Both the position numbers and the translations under genes were made by a program. Shown one piece after another: positions 11,938 to 22,279 of a stretch of 64,000 bases of DNA (position 1 is its first letter; the number at the start of each line of letters is the position of its first letter). A model generated the notes under the pieces. That model ran no database searches, was not told where the DNA came from, and worked only from the letters and a program-made list of their open reading frames with translations. Source of the DNA: Kondoa malvinella (lineage: Eukaryota; Basidiomycota; Agaricostilbomycetes; Agaricostilbales; Kondoaceae); assembly GCA_039545315.1 (NCBI GenBank), contig BCIM01000002.1, positions 2,394,331 through 2,458,330 on the forward strand, in the 5' to 3' direction.

Positions 11938-12516
11938 GTATATTTCGCCGCCTCTTTGCCGCCTCGGTCAATTGTCACGAGATATGGCTCCGTAGGGCTA
12001 TCTAGAGCAGGCTGTACATACTATATTTTGTTTATGAAATTTCACAACGTTTGTGCACAAATGGTCAGACGATCCCGAAAACATGGGCCTATGAAGGTAT
12101 CTGCATGTTGTACAGTTGCACACAATCAGGACATCTTACATCCCCCATCAGCAGCGATGTTAGAGCCAGTTATCGCACTTGATACGTCTAACGATAGGAA
12201 GGAGACAAGGCTGGCAGCAAATCACGATGTCAAGAACAGAAAACAAATCTCTTGAGATTGGAATGGGAGCTGCCCTGAAGCCTAGAACAAGCTAGACCAG
12301 AATAGAATGAACGCAAGCAGAATAAGGTGCTGCCTAGCACGCGCTGAGACGTGTTAAGCCTAAGTAGGCCTTGAAAGTGCATATAATAATAGTTCAATAA
12401 CAGCATGCAACGCTACGGTGCTGCACACTAGAAAGAGCAGAAGGAGGGACTCGTGTAGATACATCAGGCGCATGAAGGCAGGCAGTAGGCTTTGAGGATC
12501 AGCCAGTGCGGCGACT
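11938..12516. other. 579-nt interval without a recognisable gene
   Basis: The 3' flank of the SDR gene and the left edge of repeat copy A. Open frames are present but show no family motif and no convincing splice structure. Confidence 0.5.
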
Positions 12517-14108
12517 TTCAGATTGGTGATAGACATTTCACAGATTCTCTTTCTTGCCCAAAAAAATAGATGTGATTGGCGCGAGCCCTCCGAAGAGAGT
12601 CGAACCGTTCAAAATATTAGGCGACGCTACCCCCCAGAGGAGAGCAGCCTCTACAAGCCACGACCTGAAGAGCTGAAACGCGTCGCTGTGCAATGGATGC
12701 GGCTTGTAGAGGACATCCACGATGCTTGAGCGCTCGATGCCATCACAAGGTAAGTATGAGAGAAAGCTCGGGTTGCGAGTCTGCTTGCAGGTCAACGATT
12801 CCGGCTTGCCTGCAGACTTGTGGGTTGATCCCTCTTTTTTCTAAGGCTAGGCACGTGAGACTGCCTGGCCCTGTCTTGAGCATTGCCAATTCCAGGTGCA
12901 TAGTCGCGCCAATGCCAGTCAGATGCTGCCCTTAGCGGCTTCAATCCTTTTCCCTCCTCTGGCCTCGCTGTCCCCCGTCGCGTCTGAACAAGTCAATGAC
13001 GCGCTGGATACGCCTTTGCCTGGACATGCTGTCTGCGTGATTGGTCCAATCCCTGCCCATTGTCTGTATCACATTACCTTGAATCATTTGCGCCTTGGAG
13101 CGCTGCCAGAGTTTCCATCATCAGACGACAATGCCACCACATCCTTTCTCGAGCCGTCACAGGTGCTCATCCTGACACCGGATAGAGCTGCGCTACATGC
13201 AAGTATGGTCAATGAGCCAGATGCATGGCTGGCAAAGGAAGGCGGGAAAGGCAATACGCTTCAATTGCTAGATTTGATCGAATTCAAGTGAGACGGTCTG
13301 TATTGTGTGCTACCAACAGGACGCTGATAGAGTATATCAGCATATGCCCTACTCTAGCGCATCTCAAGTTCTGCTTGCAAACGCTTCAAGTTGCCTCGAA
13401 CGCAGCAAGCGAGTCGGACTGCTGCATAGTCTCAAGGTGGCCTTCAATGATCATCGCGCATAATCTTTCAGCGTATTACGCAAATAATGATGCAGGGTAA
13501 GACAATGTCTTCAGCTCTTGTGCCAAACTATGCTAATGTTGTTTTAGCATGGGCATATCGAGCTTTACCTCTGTGATTTCGCTGTTGAAGGACACNTGTG
13601 ACTACATTNCTCAGCAAAGTGGCAGGTCAGTGGCAGACCTTTAAAACCCAGAATGGCTCTGATGTGAAGATCCAGCGCAACGCAGCTTGTCTTGGTGGAN
13701 GANAACCTCGAATCGATCTCCTTACCGGTCATAGCACCTCATCTTCGTTCTTCACCATCCAAAACGCAGAAAGAACCCAGCACGAGATTGCCACGAGAGG
13801 TATCGTTACTGGCATCGGTCGAGCGCTACATTCCCATCAGGCTGGAAATCAGTCAAAGTAAGTTTCTCTCTCTGATCGGCAATACAAATCTGATCTGTAC
13901 CCTGTGAATAGCTTCGACTGAAGACACGGATGCGGGCTATTCGATACTCGACGAAGAAGGCTATCGCTTGACTGTCCATCAAAGCAAAGATTCGCCTGTC
14001 AGCATCAATCACCCGACTTTACCAGAGATCGATATTCCATTCTGGATAGTCAAGAAGCAAGATGAGGAAGGGTTCTTTGCGGGTGATTTGCAACATTATA
14101 GATTTTGA
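12517..14108 (+). repeat. Inverted duplication, copy A (1.59 kb)
   Basis: Matches 37338-38927 in the opposite orientation. Over the right-hand two exons position x pairs with 51446 minus x without indels. The unit holds one five-exon gene plus about 400 nt of its 5' flank; similarity starts near CAGATTGGTGATAGAC and ends exactly at the stop codon. Identity is uneven: about 99% upstream, about 95% in exon 1, 100% over 13488-13928 and about 90% in the last exon. Confidence 0.95.
12923..14108 (+). CDS. Duplicated gene, copy A: unknown protein, possible divergent RecA-like fold
   Basis: Five exons: 12923-13287, 13341-13496, 13548-13625, 13670-13857, 13912-14108; 327 residues. The start MLPLAASILFPPLAS is the first ATG in frame. 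Visible order: a strand-loop GHAVCVIGPIPAH where a P-loop would sit, VLILTPDRAALHASM, PSMIIAHNLSAYYA and LVLVEENLESISLP (two residues uncertain because of Ns). That strand-helix order recalls a degenerate RecA/SWSAP1-like core lacking Walker A, but this is a guess and I know no firm family. Exon 1 to exon 2 is split by a 53-nt intron (13288-13340). The stop is 27 nt from the stop of convergent EMC10. Ns at 13596, 13609, 13700 and 13703 fall inside exons. Confidence 0.7.
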
Positions 14109-14135
14109 AATGGCAAGAGGTTGTTGTGCGTTGAA

Positions 14136-14945
14136 TCAATCCTTTTTTGGCGCGCCCTCTTCCGCTCCTCCCGCTGCACCGGTGAGAATGATGATGACTA
14201 CCGGAAGAAGATAAAGCCAGTCTATTGGATGACAGTGAGATCAAGAATGAGAAGGGGGTCAGATATACAGCTTACATTTCTGGAAGAAGGTCTTTTCTGG
14301 TTCTTTCGGTGATTCCGTTCCGTCATCGTTGATCTTTACATTCGCGGGCGCGTGTAAACGTGGTCTGCTTATTTATCAGGAAAGGTTCAAAGATGAAGGA
14401 TGTACAGGCTTACGCTGGAATCTTGTTGGGATAACTGACTTGCACAGTCGTATTCCATTCAGACCAGCCTGCGAGAGCATAAGAAGCGTCTGCAGGTGGG
14501 TTACAAGCTTTTAAAGGAGCGGAAGTCGTATAACCAATCGAGACTGGATGACCACTTTGCCCAATAGTCAGAGAGATCTTGTCCTGCAAAGTCTCTTTCG
14601 GCCTTGTTCTTCTCATTCGGCACTGCATAGCTCATCAGTTGCCTGTGCGAGGGGAGGGCGAGAGGAACAACTTGCGGCTGGGATACTAGTCATGGGCCAT
14701 TCAGACGCTGGCACATCATCACTTGCAGCCAACAACTGATAGATTTCCCAATTGTCCCTTGTCGCTACATTCTCTGCAGGTCCAGCTTGCAACCTCGCTG
14801 TCCCATTCGCGTCCAATTGCCCTACTGTCCCTCTGACGCTGTATTCCTCTTCCGCGTCGTGCGAAACATGTCTATGCAGGATTTGGATCGCTGCTTGAGC
14901 TGCACAGGCGTACGTTAAGCCTATTGCTGCTATAGAGAGCTTCAT
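14136..14945 (-). CDS. EMC10: ER membrane protein complex subunit 10 (EMC10-like)
   Basis: Lumenal subunit of the ER membrane protein insertase. Exons (reverse): 14676-14945, 14414-14622, 14276-14367, 14136-14221; 218 residues. Features: signal peptide MKLSIAAIGLTYACAAQA, then a beta-rich lumenal region (DKISLTIGQSGHPVSIGY, WNTTVQVSYPNKIP), the linker PEKTFFQKYWLYLLP, one membrane helix VVIIILTGAAGG and a short lysine-containing tail. FxQKYWxYxxP before the helix is the family hallmark. Intron 1 (14623-14675) uses a GC donor, GCAAGT. Exon 3 has two adjacent acceptors (AAG/CAG), which would add or drop one residue. Confidence 0.85.
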
Positions 14946-15007
14946 TTGGAGAAGTCGTTGATCGTGTCCAGCCTTGAATGTCTCTCTCTTTCTTGCCGGC
15001 CAATAGC

Positions 15008-15025
15008 GATAAGGCGGGGCTTATC
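15008..15025. promoter_or_regulatory. Inverted pair of GATA sites upstream of uricase
   Basis: GATAAG, six bases, CTTATC: two GATA-factor sites in inverted orientation, 46 nt before the uricase start and inside the 126-nt divergent region shared with EMC10. Two more GATA cores follow inside exon 1 (15114) and intron 1 (15138). AreA/Gln3-type GATA factors are known to drive purine-catabolism genes in fungi during nitrogen limitation; the link here is an inference from motif and neighbour. Confidence 0.6.
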
Positions 15026-15071
15026 TTGTACAGCTCCTCTCTGATCCGCTAACGACGAACCTTCGCACAAA

Positions 15072-16662
15072 ATGAGCACGAACGTCAAATTATCCGCAGC
15101 GAGATATGGCAAAGATAAGGTGAGTGCTTGCAAGCCGCTTATCGCTATCCAAACAAACTGACAGACAATGACTAGGTTCGCGTACTTCGTGTAGTCAAGA
15201 ATGGGAAATACCATGAAGTAGCCGAATATACGGTGTGAGTCCCTTTCAAGGACTGTCTTCCAACAAATGCTGATGTGACCTCTTAGTCGAGCTCTGCTTG
15301 AAGGGTGCGCGCATCCCTTCAGCTTTACGGGACTCTCCTGACAAGTCTACAGTGATGTAGAGACGTCCTACACCAAGGCAGACAACACAGGTATGCTATC
15401 TAGTCCCCTCTGATACGACGCACCAACTGATAGCTCGAGGCAGTCGTGGTCGCTACAGACTCGTGTGTAGCTCCTCGCGTATGTCTCAGAGCTCATACTA
15501 CTTAATAGCATCAAGAACACTACTTACAGTAAGCCTTCAGCATCCTTCACGACCAATAGACTGATTGTCCTCGCCAGTCAAAGCGAAAGAATCCAAGAAC
15601 GTCTTGCAACCTGAATCTTTCGCTCTAGAACTAGGTACTCACTTTGTCAAAACCTACGCTCACATTCACAAAGCCTTCATCGACATTACCCAACACAAAT
15701 GGTCTCGCATCCCTATTGACGGTCAAGCTCATCCTCATTCTTTCCAGCGCGACGGAGAGGATAAGCGTGTTGTGAGCGTCGAGGTTGATGCTTCGAAAGG
15801 AAAGGATAAGATTACTGCTAAAGTCAAAGGAGGTCAGTGAGACCAGACATACATGTTTTGTTTGGCCTGATGCGCGTCTGCTTGATAGGCATACAAGATC
15901 TTTTGGTACTCAAATCTACCGGATCAGCATTCGAGAACTTTGTCAGGGATGAATTCACCACTCTGCCAGGTTCTGACCTTCTCTTACACTGTCTTTGATG
16001 TTACTGATATGCAGAACAGAGGTCAGCGACCGGATCTTCTCGACATCGGTAGACTGCAGCTACGATCTCGTGATACCCGCAACTGCACTAACGGTAGAAG
16101 GCGTCTCGGACCTAGGCATTCCCTTTGATAAGATCTACCATTCTGTTGTCGATACTACTCTGCGCATCTTTAGTGAAGACGAGAGCGCTAGTGTGCAAGC
16201 TACTCTGTTCGTGTTCCACACTTTTCGTCATTCAGCTGACTGAAATCATGCTGAACAGATACAAAATGTGCGAAAAGATCATTGGCGATAACGAGCAAGT
16301 GTCGGATGTCACTTACCGTCTACCAAACCAAGTGAGTGCTCGTCAACTATTTATCAGGATAAGCAGCTGATCTCTGCTACAGCGTCCGTCTGCTTGATCT
16401 GGGCCGTCCGATATTCTGACTGACCTTTGACAGATTACTTTGCATTCGACATGTCTTTCTACAAAGGCTACAAGAACACCGCTGTCGGCGATGCAGAAGT
16501 ATACATGCCTGTTGCAGCGTGCGTTGATACAATCCCCTCATGTTCAAGTACTGATCTGCTTCCTGTTTCACAGACCAAGGTGAATACTCTTGTGCATGCA
16601 GTAGAAATGAGCTGACACATTTTCACAGCGGTCTTATCACTGCCACCGTCTCTCGTGCTTGA
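15072..16662 (+). CDS. Uricase (urate oxidase) with 14 exons
   Basis: Oxidises urate to 5-hydroxyisourate in purine breakdown, normally in peroxisomes. Exons: 15072-15119, 15176-15234, 15287-15304, 15353-15390, 15444-15462, 15509-15528, 15578-15832, 15889-15969, 16020-16206, 16259-16331, 16383, 16434-16518, 16574-16579, 16629-16662; 307 residues. Landmarks: YGKDKVRVLRV, ALLEGDVETSYTKADN, VVVATDSIKNT, KNVLQPESFALELG, DESASVQATLYKMCEK, RLPNQHYFAFDM, and PVAAPSGLITATVSRA at the end. Exon 11 is one nucleotide (C) and exon 13 six. Without exon 11 the NQHYF motif frameshifts, unless a donor 10 nt downstream is used, which adds three residues. The C-terminus SRA is not a canonical SKL peroxisome signal. 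Confidence 0.93.
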
Positions 16663-16766
16663 TCGCTATCTTTGTTTGCTCGTGTGAGGTTGTCAATTAT
16701 ATGTTCCTTGGATCAATGCAAATGCAATTACCGGTGCTATTGTACAACAAGGTCATTGTTACATCT

Positions 16767-19700
16767 CTATCCGCTCTCTTTCATCTTTACATCTGCATCG
16801 TTCACATCATTCTGAGCTTCGGTCAGACGGCTGCTATTGGTTTCGCCGTTCACTGAACGCTCATCGCTAGGAGGTGGAGGTGGAGAAAGCGCTCCTTTTG
16901 AGACTTCTTCTTCAGGCGGCGGAGGGGGAGGAGCAAGCGCGCTGGCAAGTTGAGTCGCTACGGCGGCATCTTCGCTCGTTCTCGTTCTGTCTGGCGAGTC
17001 ATTCGATCCGTCATCCTCATCCATTGACTGCTCTTCCTCTTCTTTCTCAGCTGCTTCCAACTCTGCCAGCATCGCTGCTGCTGCCTCTGCTTCTTGTGCC
17101 TTCTTAGCCTCCAACTCATTCCTGTCCATCGTCGGCGCGTCTGGCGCGGCTGCGCTTTCTTTCGAGCCAGAAGCAGATGGTTGTGAAGTGATCGATTCCT
17201 TGGAGCGGTGCTTGCTATCCTTTGACGAGCGGCTCGAAGACGACTTGGAACTGCCAGAGATGCCTTTGCGAGCCAACAGCTTGATGACCCAATCTTTGAC
17301 AAAGTGACGAATCTTGTTCTCCTTGTCTGATGAAAGAGTCTTGTACTCTTCGTCGGCATACTTTGACGATTTGGCTTCCTTCTCGACGAGCAGATTGGTG
17401 AGCTCTTGTGCGCGGCGCTTAAAGTCCGTCTTGCCCAATGTCCCTTGAGCATACTTGCTCATAGCCTTGACCACAACAGGAGAGAACAGCTTGAGTACAC
17501 GCTTCTCTTTGGGCAGCTCGGGCTTTGGCTTCTTCTCACGCTTCCTCTTCAGCTTTGGGGCAGCAGTCGAGACTTCTTCTACGGCAGGAGGCGGAGCGTT
17601 AGCAGCAGCGATCGCCTCGGCTTGCGCTTGAGCTTTGGCAATGATGTCGTTCAAGTCAAGACCTGGCTTGTTGGTCTTGGCAATGTAATCTTCATGCACC
17701 CGTTGCGCTTCTTCTTTCGACGGCGGTTGCCAGCGAGTTGTGCGACTTCCGATATGGTAATAGTATTTCTGACCATTGGGATTGGTAGCCGACTGCCATC
17801 CGTCGTAAAGTACGACCTGAACGTTGGATTGACGAGTCGGCGCAGCAGCTTCGTATTTGAAACTTGGAGTACTTGCTTCTGGACTATCCATTCTTGCGCG
17901 TTTGACAGCAAATACAGACGGCTCGTCTTCCAACGCATGCTTCCGAGAGTCTGCTTCGGCGGCATCCTACAATACACCCTGTCGGTAAAGTTCTACGAGG
18001 CGTTAAAGCGACGTACTCTCAAAGCACGTGGGATACGGTAGGCCAAAGCAAGCTCGCTCCATGATGCCAACAACTCCTTCGCAAGCTCCCTGACCTGTTC
18101 TTCCGGCGAGCTCTCGGTAAGCTTCTGTATGGCGGGCTCGATGGTGGTATTTGATAGCTTGTTACGACTGAGCAAAGGCCATAGCTTCATGATCTGGAGC
18201 ACAGGTTGCACTACTCCGATTTGATCGTCTTCATGTTCTTCCAGTAGCATGGCCATCAGACTGAAACCTCGGAGGCGCATGAGCTGACTCTGAACCACTG
18301 GATCTTCCGTAATCATCATTCGAGTGAGCAACTTGGTCAAAATGCGTTTGATAGACGCAGCTTGTCGAACGGCTGAGATGACTTTTGGTGCTTCTTCAAT
18401 CAGGATTGGGCGTAACACAGGCTAAATTATGATATCAGTAACAGAACGGATGCAGAGCGACGACAGAGCTCACGTTGAAATCATCATCCAGCTTCTTGCC
18501 CTTCTTACGACGATTGCCCTTGAGACCAAGTGCTTCCACTTCTTCAGTGATACCGAGAGCTACATCACATGATGAGTCAGGTTCGACAACGGAAAGACGG
18601 GCGCTAACCATCGAGATATAGATCGTCCATGAAGCCAATATCCGTCTGGGTTTTACCGCCAATGAAGCCGATGCAATTGGGTTCTCCGCAATAGCATTCT
18701 TGTGCTTCATGTCTGGTACCATTTTCAGATTGACTTGTACACTGCATATAGAGGGCCTACCCATAGCGATCGACGTTGTAGTTGAAAGTAAGCTCTTCGC
18801 CATATTGCACTTTCCTCTTGGTGAAGATGCCCATACGCAGCCTTCTGCCTACTACCCATTTAGCAACGTAGCAATTCGGGTTGCAAGAATGATTGAGAAA
18901 GCGACCTTTGCCGCCTTTCTTCGTTGCATCGATGAACTGTGTGATCGATCGTGAGCCTGAAAAATAAAATGACACTAGTCCGATAGGTACCTCGTCCTTT
19001 TGCAGCGCCATGAAGTAGAAGTGTCGAATGCCTTCGTCATAGTAGTCTGACATGCGCTTGACAAAATTCTTGTGACCAATGACTTCACCAATGTATTCAT
19101 AGACCAATGCATCCCTTACAAGAGATCAGATGACTTGTCGGTGCACCTCAATGAGACTTACATGGGCAGGTCATCATTCGCCATTACACCATATCCCTTC
19201 TTTTCGGTCTGGACGATTCTCAAAGGTGCATATTGCTTCTTTTGGATTCTGCGGGCACGTTTGAGCTGTGGACGTTTGGGGCGCGATCACGTTCTCACCT
19301 CTGATTCTGACAGTACTTCTTACACCGGCAGTCATCCTTGGGACATTCAACTTGAGTCAAGCGATTGATGCAGCCACTGTCTTCACCACAAGCCCAATGC
19401 GAAGGATCCGTGCCTGTCATGTTCTCGTCAATATGATCTCCTTTGTAGATTGTGGCACTTACCATGATTGTATGTACATTCACACTGGAAAGAATCTTCT
19501 TGCGCTTTAGCAGCACCAATGGACTTGTTTTGGTACGTGCTGGATTCGAGCTCTTCAAATTCGCTCATTGCCTATAATACAGCTTCAGCTCACAATAATC
19601 ATTGATTCAAGTGTACATACCTGAGCTTCTGCATCAGGCAAATCAAAAATAAACTGTCTTTCCTGCCTTCTGGGCGTTCCTGCTCCGCTATCATCGTCGC

Positions 19701-20223
19701 TCTCCTCCTTTTTGGCCTTCAAGCTTTTCCTCAGCACCGTTGGTGAAGTAGCATTGCCTGTCCTCGTTCTAGGTGCCGTCTCTCTTTTCGACCTTCGAGG
19801 CGTAAAGCCATCATCTTGTTCAGCCTTGATTTGAGCGTCCGGAAGAGCAGAAGAAGAGCGAGAAGAAGCTTCAGATTGATCTAGCTGCATAGGTTGAGGT
19901 AGAAGCGACTCGGGGAAAAGTTCAGCTTGTAATTGATCGATTTGTTCAATTTTGGGTTTCATGTCTAAAGAACTGGTTGAAGCGATTGGCTGGTCATAGG
20001 GAGTAGCTGATACAGAGAGCGGTGCAACATCCAAAAGTGGCCCCTCTGCTGTGTAAGATGGATCGTTGACAGTCGGAGCTGGATTCGTTGAAATGCCATG
20101 TCCGTTCGTTGGGTTGCGCTCCGCTTCGATATGCTTCAAAGCGATAGCTCCAGCGTCTGCAGGCTCTTCTGCGACAGCGTTGCCATTCACGAGCAGAGGT
20201 GCAGGATTATCTGGTGCACTCAT
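16767..20223 (-). CDS. SET2: Histone H3 K36 methyltransferase SET2
   Basis: Transcription-coupled H3K36 methyltransferase that rides on elongating RNA polymerase II. In order on the reverse strand: a low-complexity N-terminus ([11 protein letters not shown] at 20223), the AWS cysteines ([18 protein letters not shown]), the SET core ([42 protein letters not shown]), a post-SET cysteine cluster, a helical middle region (about 18000-18420), a WW domain ([19 protein letters not shown]) and the SRI domain ([19 protein letters not shown], then [14 protein letters not shown]) that binds the phosphorylated polymerase tail. The C-terminus is acidic and proline-rich. Convergent with uricase, 104 nt apart. 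Confidence 0.95.
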
Positions 20224-20613
20224 GTTTTGCTGTTCCGTCTGCGATTCTTGGACGCCGACTGCAAGCACCCGATACTATAGTAACTGCTAATCCTAACAAC
20301 TTGCAGCAATCTCTCGAATGATCGGAGCTGATTTACTGCCGAACTTGTTTGACAGCGCGACTTGGTTCAAAGTGTCAAGAACGCAAAGGTCGCAGAAAGA
20401 AAAGCTCGCAAAGCTAAGAGCCAGAGAGACCAGAACTGGCGAAATGGATACAGAGAAGGTGAAGCGGGAATTGAGAAAGTGAGCTCGGGAGGTGGAAGTC
20501 TGAGAACAAGAGACATCCGCGCTTGGAATTACCGACTGGATGTCACCTGCTCTTCCTGCATAATACCAATCTGCCCATTATCCTCCACAAGTAACACAGA
20601 ACAACTGATCCCT

Positions 20614-22279
20614 CTATCGAGCCTTCTTTCGCATTGGTTCGGGGAATTTGAGCTATCGGCATGTACTCAGTGCTATGCTCTATAGAGGCATATCCAAGCA
20701 GCACAGGACTCACGGGTAACGCCAGAACAGCCCTTTTGCGTGTGCGAATCTCCTTTGCTGCCATACCAGATTCCGACAATCGAGCCTTTTCGTTCGAATC
20801 TGGTTCTTCAATCGTGCAACCTAGCGATTTATCTAGTTATAAGGTTTATCAGGCTATCAGTGCTTCTTTGTATCTACTCTAGTGCTTACAGATTTCCGCC
20901 ACACTATTGCTAAAATTTAGCATTGATTGACACAAATGGAGCAATGCTTTCATACCTCTTCACATCCATTTCCAAATCTCGTGCAACCGTGGTCAAATCA
21001 ACAGAGAATTCGTCTATGTGTAAAGTAATAGCAGCAATATATGCTAAAAGTTTGGCTGAAGAAAAAGCAGTCTTGTGTCTATCCACCTGATGAGCACTAT
21101 TCTTGCCCATTTTCAGTAATATGATCAAACTCACCTTGCGGCACTTCTTCCGCCCTCTGTGAAACGATCCAATAAAGCCTCAATCGTTCCAGGCGGCATG
21201 CTGTTCCCTACGCGCCTTTGAAAGGCCTCCAAAGTCAACTCTCTTGCTTTCTTCAACACAAAGAATAACGCCAGATAAAGCAACAAATGAACCGTTTCCC
21301 TCTTGTCCCTATCAACGCGCAAAGCATCGCCATGCTGGAAAATCATTGATCTCAAGCGGTCATTGATAAAAGTACTGGTGCGGTGAGGAAGACTGGCAAT
21401 GACTGCATCGAGGCTTTCCCGTTTTGCTATCCAGCCAATGTGCATGGCGTTCACTTCTTCTTCGGGTGCGAGGAGGTGAAGAGGGTAAACGTCTTCTGGC
21501 GACTCGGCTTCTAGGTTGAGCGGTGGTAGAGGTTTAGCTGCTTTTTCTGCTGTTTTGACTGCTTCGGCTGAAGGAAGGTTGGCGAGAGAAACGTCGAGAG
21601 CGGATTGAAGATGAGGTTGAAGACGAACCAGATCGGCAGATGTAGCGTCGACTTTGTTACGGTCTGCTGCGCGAATGTTGCGCTGGGCTTTCTTGGTGCC
21701 GAAAGTGGTTCCGAGTAAATCACGCTGCTTCTTGCGTTCGCCAATGATTTGTTCTGGTTGGTTGTTGCTTGTGATTGGTGGAAGGGATTTGTGTGCTTTC
21801 AAGCTAGATTTGAGGATGTGTAAAGGAGCTGGTACGACGTGCGCTGTATTGGTCCGCTTATCGTATACAGCTAGCATATACCTGCATGTCATTAGCTCAA
21901 ATATCGCTTGAAGCCGAAATGTGACTAACTCGCAGGAATAGCCAGGATCAAAGTTTCTCTTTTCCGACTCGTCCTCGTTCACCTGCTCATCCTGTTGCTC
22001 GAGATGGTTTGTGCTTTGCCATTCAGTTTTCGACGTTTGGCCAGCTAAGAGGCTTCGTCTCTTCTTGTTGGCAAACACGTTGAAAGGCACGTTGGCAGGT
22101 ATATCCAATGCACCGGCTGTAGCAAACACAGGTCCTCCCTCTGTTTCTGCCAAATTTGCATTCTTGAAGGTCACACCAGTGTGAGGGACTTGAGAGGACA
22201 GGGGCGCTGCTGCTTCGCTGGCTTGTGCACGTTTGCGCTTCTTGCCCTGCGATTGAGACTGAGATTGGGTCTGTGACAT
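20614..22279 (-). CDS. RPA49: RNA polymerase I subunit A49
   Basis: Polymerase I subunit of the TFIIF/TFIIE-like A49-A34.5 module. The start MSQTQSQSQSQGKKRKRAQ at 22279 is preferred; the frame is open further up, but the likely 5' UTR holds an acceptor. The N-terminal dimerisation region (MLAVYDKRTNTAHVVPAPLH) is followed by a basic linker and the tandem winged-helix region (RSMIFQHGDALRVDRD, LTLEAFQRRVGNSMPPGTIE, LLAYIAAITLHIDEFSVDL, SLGCTIEEPDSNEKARLS). The last exon, reached by an in-phase intron after LALP, gives LKFPEPMRKKAR. Expected role is rDNA transcription in the nucleolus. Confidence 0.9.

Noticed and set aside
13288..13340. Frameshift in copy B at the exon 1-exon 2 join
   Set aside because: It appears only if the first AG is taken as acceptor, which would make a 29-32 nt intron. 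The next CAG gives normal 51-53 nt introns and keeps both copies in frame.
12517..14108. The inverted duplication as a transposable element
   Set aside because: No terminal repeats, no target-site duplication, and the content is an intron-bearing gene without transposase or reverse-transcriptase motifs.
15970..16019. CRISPR, rRNA or tRNA genes anywhere in the window
   Set aside because: No repeat-spacer arrays and no cloverleaf-like or rRNA-like segments were seen on either strand.
17406..18041. 211-codon forward frame over SET2
   Set aside because: Antisense shadow of the WW-SRI exon of SET2, which has clear domains on the other strand.
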